From CAWGJF01 sp963715745 (GTDB taxonomy: Bacteria; Bacteroidota; Ignavibacteria; Ignavibacteriales; Ignavibacteriaceae), in assembly GCA_963715745.1 (NCBI GenBank), contig OY970271.1:248001-312000 (forward strand): a stretch of 64,000 nt of DNA, written 5' to 3'. Under the pieces are notes generated by a model. It ran no database searches. It was not told where the DNA came from and saw only the letters and a list, made by a program, of their open reading frames with translations. This document shows, in pieces, positions 8,514 through 16,501 of this stretch; within the stretch, counting starts at the first letter, position 1, and every line of letters starts with the position of its first letter. A program made the position numbers and the translations under genes.

Positions 8514-10062
8514 AAATCTTTGCTAAGATTTCTGCAACCTGTCGGGCAAGCAATGGTGGTACCGCATTCCCTACCTGCACATACTGGGAAGTTCTTGGGC
8601 CACAAAAGAAATAATTGTCAGGGAATGTCTGGATTCTTGCTGCTTCTCTAACTGTTAAACTGCGACATTGTGAAGGATCCGGATGAATATAGTAATGTCC
8701 ATCTTTTGCAATATGGCTTGTAATTGTTCTTGCAGGTTCACCCCAAACCTGCACACGGAATCTGTCTTCAAATTTTTTCTCACCTGCATTTTTATGTTTA
8801 GGTAAAAGATGTTTGGGGAAATCTGATAACTTGGGCGATTTCTTTTTTACTTCTGCAAAACACGAAGCATATAAATATCTGTATAAATCCTCCTTTAAAT
8901 GAGAACGTGTTGAATGATTACAAACTCCTCTTAATTTTTTATCAATAAACCACTCATATTCTTCCCTGTAATCAATATCAGATTTATATTTAATAAATTC
9001 ATTACCTCTGTCTTTTTTAGGCACAACAATACCTATGATTAAACTTGTTATATATTTCATCACTCGGAAATCTATTTCGTCTGTAAAACCATTTGAATTA
9101 AAACCCTGCAAAGTTCTTTTCCAATTCTTTTTTGAGTCAGGTTCTTTAGACAGACCGCTTCTTACCTTTGGTAAACCGGCTCTTAATACTTTATTAATTA
9201 TAATATGTTCTGTTTTTTGAATTATCTCCGGTTCTTTTTCAAAATAATCTTTTCTTATTCCAAGTATAATTACTCTGTGTCTTTTTTGAGGGACTCCGTA
9301 ATCTTCTGCCTTAATAATGAAATCTTCGGGTTCAAAATCAGGTTTACCAATGAAATCATAACCAGTTGGTTCTTTGATTAAAGAGAATAAAAAGTATCCG
9401 GGACATTTTGATTCTGTTTTTCTTTTCCCTTTTAATTTTTTATATGCTTCAGCAGGGTTTTCAAGATCATTAAGTATTTCTTCAAATATCAGTTTATCCT
9501 TTAACTTTGAGGAAAGTAATCCTTTAACATTTTCCATAATGAAAACGGGAGGATTATGAACAGCTAATATTCTGTAATACTCCCGATATAAAAATACCCG
9601 GGGGTCATCTTCATCTAAACCGTTTTTCCATCCTTGTCTTACTCTTCCTATAACTGAGTATGCCTGGCAGGGAGGTCCTCCGATTAAAACCCAATTGGCT
9701 TTTCCATTCAGACTCTCAACTATTCTGTGATCAATCTCTTCAACAGAAGTTGCACCCAGTTCAGCTTTCCATGATTCTTTTTTAGCATTCATGGTTTGTT
9801 CAGGAAAAGATTTGAATAAATCATTCCTCGTAATTTCACCACGTAAATGTTTATAATAGTTTCCCGGTACTTTTTCTTTTTCAAATTGTCTAAAAAAACT
9901 TCTCAGTTCTAAAGTCTGATGTGCATATTCTTCTTTCTCTATAGATAAAGCTATCTTGAAAACTCTTTTTCCCCTTTCATCCTTCAAAGCAGAAAATCCT
10001 TCACCCAGTCCTCCCGGACCCGCAAACAAATCAATCACCGGAATTGTTCTTCTTTCTTTCAT
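8500..10062 (-). CDS. dcm: DNA cytosine-5 methyltransferase
   Basis: The 520-residue enzyme shows all main motifs of C5 methyltransferases. Motif I is DLFAGPGGLGEGF (11-23). Motif IV is GGPPCQAYS with catalytic C132. Motif VI is ENV at 177-179, and motif VIII is QKRHR at 259-263. After the target-recognition region come motif IX (AARIQTFPDNY) and motif X (QVGNAVPPLLARQVAEIL). It transfers a methyl group from S-adenosylmethionine to cytosine C5; the recognition sequence is not predictable here. At about 520 residues it is somewhat longer than typical C5 enzymes. Its start overlaps the vsr stop by 4 nt, and its 3' end overlaps the convergent gene by 14 nt. No conventional restriction endonuclease is adjacent. 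Confidence 0.97.
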   Translation of the reverse strand: MKERRTIPVIDLFAGPGGLGEGFSALKDERGKRVFKIALSIEKEEYAHQTLELRSFFRQFEKEKVPGNYYKHLRGEITRNDLFKSFPEQTMNAKKESWKAELGATSVEEIDHRIVESLNGKANWVLIGGPPCQAYSVIGRVRQGWKNGLDEDDPRVFLYREYYRILAVHNPPVFIMENVKGLLSSKLKDKLIFEEILNDLENPAEAYKKLKGKRKTESKCPGYFLFSLIKEPTGYDFIGKPDFEPEDFIIKAEDYGVPQKRHRVIILGIRKDYFEKEPEIIQKTEHIIINKVLRAGLPKVRSGLSKEPDSKKNWKRTLQGFNSNGFTDEIDFRVMKYITSLIIGIVVPKKDRGNEFIKYKSDIDYREEYEWFIDKKLRGVCNHSTRSHLKEDLYRYLYASCFAEVKKKSPKLSDFPKHLLPKHKNAGEKKFEDRFRVQVWGEPARTITSHIAKDGHYYIHPDPSQCRSLTVREAARIQTFPDNYFFCGPRTSQYVQVGNAVPPLLARQVAEILAKIFSQS

Positions 10063-10472
10063 CTTATCTTAGATTCTAATTTAGGAAGTGTTTTCATAAT
10101 TTTTTTTGGTCTTAACTGACATTCCCACAAGGTAATTATCTTCCAACCCGCTTTTCTGAGTTTTAAATTATTTCGTTTATCAGTTTCCCTGTTACCTTCA
10201 ATCTTATTCAGCCACCATTTTGTTCTTGTTTTGGGAACTACAAAATATTTACAGTTTTTATGTCCATGCCAGAAACAGCCGTGAATGAAAATTGCAGTTT
10301 TATATTTAGGTAAAACGATATCGGGTTTACCCCGAAGATCTTTTTTGTGTAATCTGAATCGGAATCCCTTGGAATGTAAAAATCTTCTAACTATGATTTC
10401 GGGTTTGGTATTCTTCCCCCTGATCATACTCATATTATAACTTCTTACTTCGGGAGAATGAACATCTGCCAT
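10059..10472 (-). CDS. vsr: Vsr (very short patch repair) nicking endonuclease
   Basis: The 137-residue protein matches Vsr throughout. It has MSMIRGKNTKPE with E25, GKPDIVLP with D51, and the block HGCFWHGHKNC with H64, F67, W68 and H69, plus cysteines and histidines for the structural zinc (C66, H71, C74, C118). Vsr nicks next to T:G mismatches that arise when 5-methylcytosine deaminates, and so protects a genome that carries a C5 methyltransferase. It sits immediately upstream of dcm with a 4-nt overlap. In a GHKL-ATPase context it could also act as part of the restriction activity, which is inference. Confidence 0.97.
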   Translation of the reverse strand: MADVHSPEVRSYNMSMIRGKNTKPEIIVRRFLHSKGFRFRLHKKDLRGKPDIVLPKYKTAIFIHGCFWHGHKNCKYFVVPKTRTKWWLNKIEGNRETDKRNNLKLRKAGWKIITLWECQLRPKKIMKTLPKLESKIR

Positions 10473-10478
10473 CAGACT

Positions 10479-10748
10479 TTAACAAGGCTGGATATTAAAT
10501 TTGTGGTAATCTGTGTAAACCAATTTAAACCTTTGAGAACTTTTACCTTCTTTTATTAATTCAAAATTTATATCCGTTGAATATTGTTCAAGATCATTAA
10601 ACAATCCGGAATCGAGTTCATCAGAACTCACTTCTACTCCTTCAATCTTTACTTTATAACCCTGCTTCTCAAATTCACTGCATATTGAAACGAGTGGTGA
10701 ATTCATATCGTCTTTTTCAACGGCTTCAAAAACTTTCTGAATATTCAT
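10479..10748 (-). CDS. small unknown protein at the head of the vsr-dcm operon
   Basis: I choose the ATG at 10748 because an AAAGGA ribosome-binding site lies 7 nt upstream; the TTG two codons earlier is too close to it. The 89-residue acidic protein (IQKVFEAVEKDDMNSPLVSI, then EGVEVSSDELDSGLFNDLEQ) has no recognised motif. It ends 6 nt before vsr, so the three genes form one operon. Candidate roles are a controller of the methyltransferase operon or a structural partner. No helix-turn-helix is evident, which counts against a classical C protein. Confidence 0.7.
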   Translation of the reverse strand: MNIQKVFEAVEKDDMNSPLVSICSEFEKQGYKVKIEGVEVSSDELDSGLFNDLEQYSTDINFELIKEGKSSQRFKLVYTDYHKFNIQPC

Positions 10749-10754
10749 CTGCAA

Positions 10755-11143
10755 TTCCTTTTATTTGATTAACACCAATATAGAAAATTGAGATTGAAAA
10801 TCCAGGTGGCTATATGAAACATAGCCCGCCTTCAATAAATTTCCGGCGGGCAGGCACTAAGAAAGGCAGCAAGCTTCTTTCGTTTCCGCCTACCTGCCTA
10901 CCGGCAGGCAGGCCCTCGCTTCTCCAACGGAGGAGATACCACATTTATTTTTATGTTTTAAAAATCATTTGTAAAGTTAACATTAACGATGGAGAGCATT
11001 ATTCCCTCCGTTGGAAGCAGGAAAAACTACTGAAGCGACAACAAATGATTATAAAAAAGAACTGATAATAATTAAATTGTATTGTAATTTTTTTTTAATC
11101 AATAGTTGTCGCTGGAATCAAAACTGTGAATAAACGATAGTAT
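10755..11143. other. intergenic between the two defence modules, repeat-rich
   Basis: This stretch holds the left 29-bp direct repeat (10862-10890), a palindrome with arms CCTGCCT and AGGCAGG near 10906-10915, and an inverted pair TCCAACGGAGG / CCTCCGTTGGA near 10924 and 11006. An 83-codon plus-strand frame here is repeat-derived and is not a gene. Confidence 0.6.
10862..10890 (+). repeat. 29-bp direct repeat, left copy flanking darTG
   Basis: It is identical over 29 nt to 12928-12956. Both copies are preceded by TAAG, with one extra base in the right copy. The pair brackets the whole darTG module. They may be members of the dispersed intergenic repeat family or marks of insertion by recombination. 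Confidence 0.8.
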
Positions 11144-11782
11144 ATGGCAAACGGGACTAAAAGACATACTTTAATTTACAGGCTCTCGCATTACTCAAAT
11201 TTAGATTATACACTGACAAATGGTTTGTATTGCTGTAACTCGCCCAATGCAGACCCGAACTATATTAATATTGGACATAGAAACCTTATTGCCAAAAGAG
11301 GAAACAGAGCTGTCCCTTTACCACCTGGCGGAGTATTGAATGACTACATACCTTTTTACTTTGCACCGCGATCTCCAATGCTTTATAGTATATACCGGAA
11401 TAATGTTGATGGTTTTTCGGGTAAACAGGAGGATATAATTTATCTGGTAAGCTCTGTTGAAACTATTATATCTGCAAGTATTGAATTTGTATTTACAGAT
11501 GGTCATGCATATGAACTTATTTCAAAATTTTACAATCAAACATCCGATTTGAAAAATGTTGACTGGCAAATAATGGGGGCAACTTACTGGAATAACACTG
11601 CACAAGATAATGATAGAATGAGAAGAAGAATGGCCGAATTCCTCGCCTACCAATTTGTTTCTTCAAATTGTATATTAGCAATAGTTGTTTGCGACGATAA
11701 GTTAAAAAAAGTTGTAGACTCCATCCAAAAGAAATGCAGCACAAATATCAAAACAATAATAAAACCCAACTGGTATTACTAG
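11144..11782 (+). CDS. darT: DarT single-stranded-DNA ADP-ribosyltransferase toxin
   Basis: The 212-residue protein matches the DUF4433/DarT family. It has an N-terminal IYRLSHYSNLDYTLTNGL segment equivalent to the NAD-binding histidine/asparagine region, HRNLIAKRGNRAVP with an arginine (R52), the family hallmark LNDYIPFYFAPRSPMLYSI (65-83), and the catalytic glutamate E165 in RRRMAEFLAYQF. DarT uses NAD to ADP-ribosylate bases in single-stranded DNA, blocking replication; known systems act in phage defence. No strong ribosome-binding site is seen. The antitoxin gene follows 2 nt downstream. Confidence 0.93.
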   Translation: MANGTKRHTLIYRLSHYSNLDYTLTNGLYCCNSPNADPNYINIGHRNLIAKRGNRAVPLPPGGVLNDYIPFYFAPRSPMLYSIYRNNVDGFSGKQEDIIYLVSSVETIISASIEFVFTDGHAYELISKFYNQTSDLKNVDWQIMGATYWNNTAQDNDRMRRRMAEFLAYQFVSSNCILAIVVCDDKLKKVVDSIQKKCSTNIKTIIKPNWYY

Positions 11783-11784
11783 GC

Positions 11785-12861
11785 ATGATTGAGCTTGCAA
11801 AAAAAGGTAATATTATTGACAGTAATTCGGAAGCTTTGGTAAACACTGTAAATACTAAAGGGATAATGGGTGCGGGTATTGCACTTCAGTTTAAAAAAGC
11901 ATTCCCTGAAAATTTTAAGTTATACGAAAAAGCATCACATGATGGTAAAATAAAAATCGGAAAGGTTTTTGTTACCGAAACAAATCGATTAACAAATCCT
12001 AAATACATAGTTAATTTTCCTACTAAGAAAGATTGGCGCCATCCCTCAAAGCTTATTTGGATTAAAGATGGTTTAACAGACTTAAGAAGCTTCATTATTC
12101 AAAAAAAAATAAAATCGATTGCAATACCACCTCTTGGCTGTGGAAATGGAAAGCTTGATTGGGAGGATGTAAGGCCACTTATATACCAGGCATTAGAGGG
12201 AATAGAAAACATAGAAGCTGTCATTTTTGAACCATCAGAACTTGCTTATCAAAAAACTTCAAAAAGGGTTAAGACTAATAAGCCTAAACTAACAAATGTT
12301 CGGGCTATGATAATTGCATTACTAAATAGATATGGAATATTAGGTTATGAACTTACATTGTTAGAAGCTCAAAAGCTGGTTTATTTTTTAGAAAGATTTG
12401 GTGAGCCACTAAAAATGAAATTCGAAAAAGGAACTTACGGTCCATACTCCGATACACTAACACATGTACTCAATGATCTTGATGGTCATTATATTGCAGG
12501 TATGAAACAGCAAACAGCTAAACCATTTGATAAAATCATTATAAACCAGATTGAACTTAAAAATATTCTTGGATTTATCGAACAAAACTGTGACTCTATC
12601 CAGAAAAACAGACTAGAGAATGTTTATGAACTCATTGAGGGATTTGAGTCTCCTTTGGGAATGGAATTACTGGCGACCATTGACTACGTGATAAAATATG
12701 AATCGGGGCAAGAATTGTTCGCCGACATTGAATTAGAAAATAAAATTTACTCTTGGAGCCCCAGAAAAAAGAAACTTATTAAAAAAGAATACATTGATAT
12801 TGCACTTGAAAGGCTGAAGATTTTCGAAGAAAAGTTATACTCTGAAACCAACTCAAATTAG
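11785..12861 (+). CDS. darG: DarG macrodomain antitoxin
   Basis: I start the protein at 11785 (MIELAKKGNIIDSN, 358 residues). An earlier ATG at 11734 lies inside darT and would add a non-family leader. Residues 1-155 are a macrodomain: GNIIDSNSEALVNTVNTKGIMGAGIALQFKKAFP, then KYIVNFPTKKDWRHPS with the lysines that TARG1-like de-ADP-ribosylases use, and PPLGCGNGKLDW. Residues 170-358 are the C-terminal domain that in DarG binds and blocks DarT. The antitoxin thus both reverses DNA ADP-ribosylation and neutralises the toxin. Confidence 0.93.
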   Translation: MIELAKKGNIIDSNSEALVNTVNTKGIMGAGIALQFKKAFPENFKLYEKASHDGKIKIGKVFVTETNRLTNPKYIVNFPTKKDWRHPSKLIWIKDGLTDLRSFIIQKKIKSIAIPPLGCGNGKLDWEDVRPLIYQALEGIENIEAVIFEPSELAYQKTSKRVKTNKPKLTNVRAMIIALLNRYGILGYELTLLEAQKLVYFLERFGEPLKMKFEKGTYGPYSDTLTHVLNDLDGHYIAGMKQQTAKPFDKIIINQIELKNILGFIEQNCDSIQKNRLENVYELIEGFESPLGMELLATIDYVIKYESGQELFADIELENKIYSWSPRKKKLIKKEYIDIALERLKIFEEKLYSETNSN

Positions 12862-12927
12862 TACCAACCGATCTAATTTCATTACAGCAGAGAAGCTAGA
12901 ATACTTTGTATGAAACTCAAATTAAGC

Positions 12928-12956
12928 AAAGGCAGCAAGCTTCTTTCGTTTCCGCC
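12928..12956 (+). repeat. 29-bp direct repeat, right copy flanking darTG
   Basis: Identical to 10862-10890. It lies 66 nt after the darG stop codon. Confidence 0.8.
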
Positions 12957-13020
12957 GGTATTTCTAAGTTAGATATGTAGTGTCATACTTCGACTTCGCT
13001 CAGTAGGTTAGTAAAATACT

Positions 13021-13090
13021 TTCCTTCCCGCCAATATTGTTTTCGTAGATTCTTCTCCCACCAGGGTGGGATCAGAATGACAGGGAGACA
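13021..13090. repeat. dispersed intergenic palindromic repeat, complete copy
   Basis: The order is CCGCCAATATT, TTTTCGTAGATT, then a palindrome (CCCACC AGG GTGGG) and ATCAGAATGACAGGGAG. The closest relative is at 16239-16305, with the same order and compensating changes in the palindrome (CCCGCC / GGCGGG). Confidence 0.75.
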
Positions 13091-13280
13091 GATTCCGGAC
13101 AAGGCCGGAATGACGGCATCTCAATACAAATTCTATTCTCTTCCCCATCATTTCCATAAAAAAATAATAATAATCATTCTAAACGGAGCTATTTGTCCCA
13201 AGACCAGGAAGTAGAGCACTATATATACATTGTTATATATATTGTTTTGAAAAAGATCCTAACATTGTAAAGGAGAAAAA

Positions 13281-15029
13281 ATGGAATTTGTAAAAACGTC
13301 AGCCGTGTCACTGATTTTTTCATCAGTAATTATTCTGCTGTTATCGGCAGTCTTAACAAATGCACAGACGATCGAGTGGACAAAAACTTTTGGAGGCACG
13401 GGTGACGATGGAACTCAATCGATGGTGGTAACCAATAATGGTGAAATTGTTATTGCGGGTTTTAAAAGCCCGGGTGCTTTTATGTACAGAGACGTTCTAT
13501 TGATGAAGACAGACCCTTCCGGTAATGAATTATGGAGCAGGATATTCAATCTTGGAATGAATGACTGGGGAAGATGTTTGAAACAGACACAGGACGGCGG
13601 ATTTATTATAGCAGGCTACACGGAAGTTGTCCCGCAAATTCATTATCCTTTTCTTGTAAAGACTGATGATGCGGGAAATATTCAATGGCAGCAGCAGTAT
13701 GACTATGGCTTTGGCGATGATGACAGAGCTCATTCAGTATGGCAAACAAGTGATGGAGGATATATTATTGCCGGACAAACCTGGCTTTTGCATGGCGCAT
13801 TTGGTAATTACGATATGTATATAATTAAAACAGATGGCAGCGGGAATGTACAATGGCAAAAGGTATTCTTCTGGGAAAATGAAGGCGGAGATTGGGCGTT
13901 GTCTGTTCAGCAGCTTTCAGACGGCGGATATATTATCGGCGGCTTAACGCAAAGTTCTGTATGGGCTTCTTATATCCTCAGGCTTGACGGTTCAGGAAAT
14001 GTTCTCTGGAGCAACATTTACCCCGGCGCATGGCAAAGTGAATGCTATGATATCCAGCCTACTCCCGACGGAGGATTTTTATTTACCGGTACAGAATCTT
14101 CTTTCACCACTGATACTGATCTGCTGATTACAAAACTGAATTCAGATGGAAACCTGGTCTGGAAAAAAATATACGGGACTGTGGATGCAGAGCAGGGTGA
14201 ATCTATTCAACAGCTTCAGGATGGGGGGTATGTGATTGCAGGAATGTCTTCTCATGGGGCTGGCGGTTATGATATGTATGTAGTTAGGACTGATGCTAAC
14301 GGAGATTCACTGTGGAGCAGAACAATTGGTGGATCCAGTGACGACCGCGCCTTTTCAGTAGTCTCGGCAGATGCCGGGTCATATATATTAACCGGATGGA
14401 CATGGTCATACGGACAAGGTCAGGGAGATGTTTACCTGGTGAAACTTCTGGATTCAGTTGTGCCGGTAGAATTAACAAGCTTCACAGCGGAAACCAATGG
14501 ATCAGATGTTATGCTTAAATGGTCAACTGCTACGGAAACGAACAATTATGGATTTAATATAGAAAGAAAGAGATCGTCCTTAAAATCTGCCGACTGGATA
14601 ACAATAGAATTTATTGACGGTGCCGGTACAACAACAGAATTACGCAGCTATTCGTTTGAAGACAAAAATCTTTTTGCTGGAGCCTATCAGTACAGATTAA
14701 AACAGATCGACATCGACGGCAGTTTTGAGTATTCAGATGTAGTTGATGTGGAAATAAGTGCGGTATCCGGATTTATACTTGAACAGAATAATCCGAATCC
14801 GTTTAATCCATCAACAACGATCAAGTTTAGTATTCCTGTAAGCGGAAATACAACAATTAGGGTTTATAACCTACTTGGGGCAGAAGTTGCAACATTGCTA
14901 AATGAAATGAAGTCGCCGGGAACATATGAGGTTAACTTCGATGCAGCCAGCCTTCCAAGCGGGACTTACTTCTACTCGATGAAATCAGGCAATTTCCGCG
15001 AAGTCCAGAAAATGATACTATTGAAATAG
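13281..15029 (+). CDS. secreted beta-propeller-like repeat protein with T9SS sorting domain
   Basis: The 582-residue protein starts with a signal peptide (SLIFSSVIILLLSAVLTNAQ). About seven repeats of roughly 50 residues follow, of the form GGYIIAGQT ... YDMYIIKTDGSGNVQWQK, over residues 30-390. Next is a VPVELTSFTAETNGSDVMLKW linker/fibronectin-like segment typical of this phylum. The C-terminal 80 residues are a type A T9SS sorting domain (NNPNPFNPSTTIKFSIP ... GTYFYSMKSGNFREVQKMILLK). It should be exported, cleaved and attached to the cell surface or released. Ligand and role are unknown. Confidence 0.9.
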   Translation: MEFVKTSAVSLIFSSVIILLLSAVLTNAQTIEWTKTFGGTGDDGTQSMVVTNNGEIVIAGFKSPGAFMYRDVLLMKTDPSGNELWSRIFNLGMNDWGRCLKQTQDGGFIIAGYTEVVPQIHYPFLVKTDDAGNIQWQQQYDYGFGDDDRAHSVWQTSDGGYIIAGQTWLLHGAFGNYDMYIIKTDGSGNVQWQKVFFWENEGGDWALSVQQLSDGGYIIGGLTQSSVWASYILRLDGSGNVLWSNIYPGAWQSECYDIQPTPDGGFLFTGTESSFTTDTDLLITKLNSDGNLVWKKIYGTVDAEQGESIQQLQDGGYVIAGMSSHGAGGYDMYVVRTDANGDSLWSRTIGGSSDDRAFSVVSADAGSYILTGWTWSYGQGQGDVYLVKLLDSVVPVELTSFTAETNGSDVMLKWSTATETNNYGFNIERKRSSLKSADWITIEFIDGAGTTTELRSYSFEDKNLFAGAYQYRLKQIDIDGSFEYSDVVDVEISAVSGFILEQNNPNPFNPSTTIKFSIPVSGNTTIRVYNLLGAEVATLLNEMKSPGTYEVNFDAASLPSGTYFYSMKSGNFREVQKMILLK

Positions 15030-15441
15030 TAGATGGTAGAAAGCAACTCTACTTTGATAAATCAGAAGCAGGCAGGTATTTAAAAGTCGTACCCCGCCTT
15101 CATCATTGCCGTCGCCAGACAGGTAAGATTTTAAGCTTCCCGCCAATATTTCATTCGTAGAATAAGAGATGGGGAGAGATTCTTTCGGTCGTTTCACTCC
15201 CTCAGAATGACACTTCAACAAACTCAGTATGATATTACTAATCTTTCCGCCAATTTTTTTTCGTAGATTACCAATCTAGTTGGGAATGACCCCGCCTTCG
15301 CCGAGGGTTACGGCAGGGCAGGCACCCTATTCACTGAAGTTCCGGAAGGCAGACAACTAAGCGAAAGATTTCTCCTTTCATTCTAAATGACAATTACGTA
15401 ATAAGCTGCTTCCTTTCCGCCATTATTTTTAGGTTAGTAAC
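15030..15441. repeat. intergenic cluster of dispersed palindromic repeats
   Basis: At least three degenerate copies of the family are present: about 15132-15214, 15241-15302 and 15407-15441. Each starts with a CCGCCAATATT-like core followed by a CGTAGATT-like segment. No gene is visible. The last copy abuts the higB promoter. Confidence 0.6.
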
Positions 15442-15472
15442 TTGTTCCCAATATGGGAACTTACTATATTTG
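15442..15472 (+). promoter_or_regulatory. higBA promoter with overlapping palindromic operator
   Basis: TTG at 15442-15444 and TATATTTG at 15465-15472 are 20 nt apart, an exact Bacteroidota promoter match. The spacer holds a perfect inverted repeat at 15444-15460 (GTTCCCA ATA TGGGAAC), well placed for repression by HigA. The higB start at 15476 is so close that the transcript would have almost no leader. The palindrome may instead come from the adjacent repeat family, whose members carry similar CCC...GGG palindromes. Confidence 0.55.
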
Positions 15473-15475
15473 ACT

Positions 15476-15769
15476 GTGCGGATAATAGCAATCAAAGCTC
15501 TCAAAGAATTCTGGAAAAAGCATTCTGATGCTGAACAACCGCTTCGTGCCTGGTATGCAGAAGCAAGAAATGCTGATTGGAAAAAACCAGCCGATATAAC
15601 AAAAATGTACATTTCAGCATGCATCTTGAGTAACAACAGGGTTGCTTTTAATATAAAGGGAAATAACTACAGATTAGTCGTTGCCATAAATTACGATTAC
15701 AGGATTGTCTATATAAGATTCATAGGCACTCATAAGGAATATGATAAAATAAACGCAAAGGAAATTTGA
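15476..15769 (+). CDS. higB: HigB mRNA-interferase toxin
   Basis: I choose the GTG at 15476, giving the family-typical N-terminus RIIAIKALKEFW; the TTG at 15470 lies within the promoter -7 element. The 97-residue protein follows the HigB pattern of the RelE superfamily: KALKEFWKKHSDAEQPLRAWYAEARNADWKKPADI, then NNRVAFNIKGNNYRLVVAINYDYRIVYIRFIGTHKEYDKI with the conserved histidine and tyrosine. HigB cleaves mRNA on the ribosome. The antitoxin gene follows after 1 nt. The toxin-first order is typical for HigBA. Confidence 0.9.
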   Translation: MRIIAIKALKEFWKKHSDAEQPLRAWYAEARNADWKKPADITKMYISACILSNNRVAFNIKGNNYRLVVAINYDYRIVYIRFIGTHKEYDKINAKEI

Positions 15770-15770
15770 T

Positions 15771-16121
15771 ATGAACATTAAACCAATTAAAACAAAAAAG
15801 GACTGCGAAGCAGCGCTTAAAAAAATAGACGAGCTCTTCGATGCAAAACCAAACACGGCAGACGGCGATCTGCTTGAAATACTAGTAACGCTTGTTGAAG
15901 CATACGAGCAAAAACATTTTAACATAGCACCGCCTGACCCTATTGAAGCAATAAAATTCAGAATGGAACAGCTTGGTTTAAAGCAATCGGATATTGCAGA
16001 AGTTATCGGCGGGAAAAACAGAGCGTCTGAAATTCTTAACAGAAAAAGAGAACTGACCGCCAAAATGATGAGAGATCTCCATAGGAAATTAAACATCCCG
16101 GCTGAGTCTCTTTTGGCATAA
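15771..16121 (+). CDS. higA: HigA antitoxin (Xre-type helix-turn-helix)
   Basis: The 116-residue protein has an N-terminal helical region (CEAALKKIDELFDAKPNTADGDLLEILVTLVEAYEQKHF). The helix-turn-helix follows at about 64-105 (IKFRMEQLGLKQSDIAEVIGGKNRASEILNRKR). It should bind and inactivate HigB and repress the pair's own promoter; the palindrome at 15444-15460 is the likely operator. A clear AAAGGAAA ribosome-binding site lies at the end of higB. Confidence 0.92.
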   Translation: MNIKPIKTKKDCEAALKKIDELFDAKPNTADGDLLEILVTLVEAYEQKHFNIAPPDPIEAIKFRMEQLGLKQSDIAEVIGGKNRASEILNRKRELTAKMMRDLHRKLNIPAESLLA

Positions 16122-16501
16122 CTCACAAAGCCGCACTCCGCTCATAGCTTCAAATGTGCAGATATTGTGTGTTGAGCCTGAGGCTTATCAGCCATTGGTC
16201 GAGAAGTATAACCTCAGTAAGACCGGCAAGATTCTAACAATTCCACCAATATTCTTTTTGTAGATTCTTCTCCCGCCGGGGCGGGATCAGAATGACAGGG
16301 AGGATTGGAATGAAGGATAGTGCAAATACAAATATATTTGTGTTGATATTGTGTTTCATTAGTCAATTTTTTGTATTATTGAAAAGCGGTGTTGGAGACC
16401 GTGTCGTCATCCAGTCAGCAGCACAAAAAATTATTTAAGAATAATAACATCAGATTGGTAAGCCAACGAATATCAGCGAGTATAAAAACCTGCATAGATG
16501 G
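16122..16501. other. intergenic with one complete dispersed repeat
   Basis: A full copy of the palindromic repeat lies at 16239-16305. The rest shows no gene. The last 54 nt before 16502 are open in the frame of the next gene (reading IGKPTNISEYKNLHRW), so that protein may begin earlier with a non-ATG codon or be truncated at its 5' end. Confidence 0.55.

Larger units (their letters stand above)
12862..13280. other. intergenic, repeat-rich region before a secreted protein
   Basis: It contains the right 29-bp direct repeat (12928-12956), a CTTCGACTTCGCTCAGTA segment near 12988 of a type common in FCB genomes, and one full dispersed intergenic repeat at 13021-13090. An AT-rich stretch (13210-13260) probably holds the promoter for the next gene, and AAAGGAG lies at about 13269. 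Confidence 0.6.

Noticed and set aside
10814..11065. 83-codon plus-strand frame
   Set aside because: It consists largely of GC-rich palindromic repeat DNA (CLPAGR-type peptide) with no ribosome-binding site.
11734..11784. DarG start at the upstream ATG inside darT
   Set aside because: It would add 17 non-family residues; the ATG at 11785 follows the darT stop by 2 nt and gives the usual macrodomain N-terminus.
15674..16126. 150-codon minus-strand frame over higBA
   Set aside because: It is the antisense shadow of higB and higA, whose protein families are clear.
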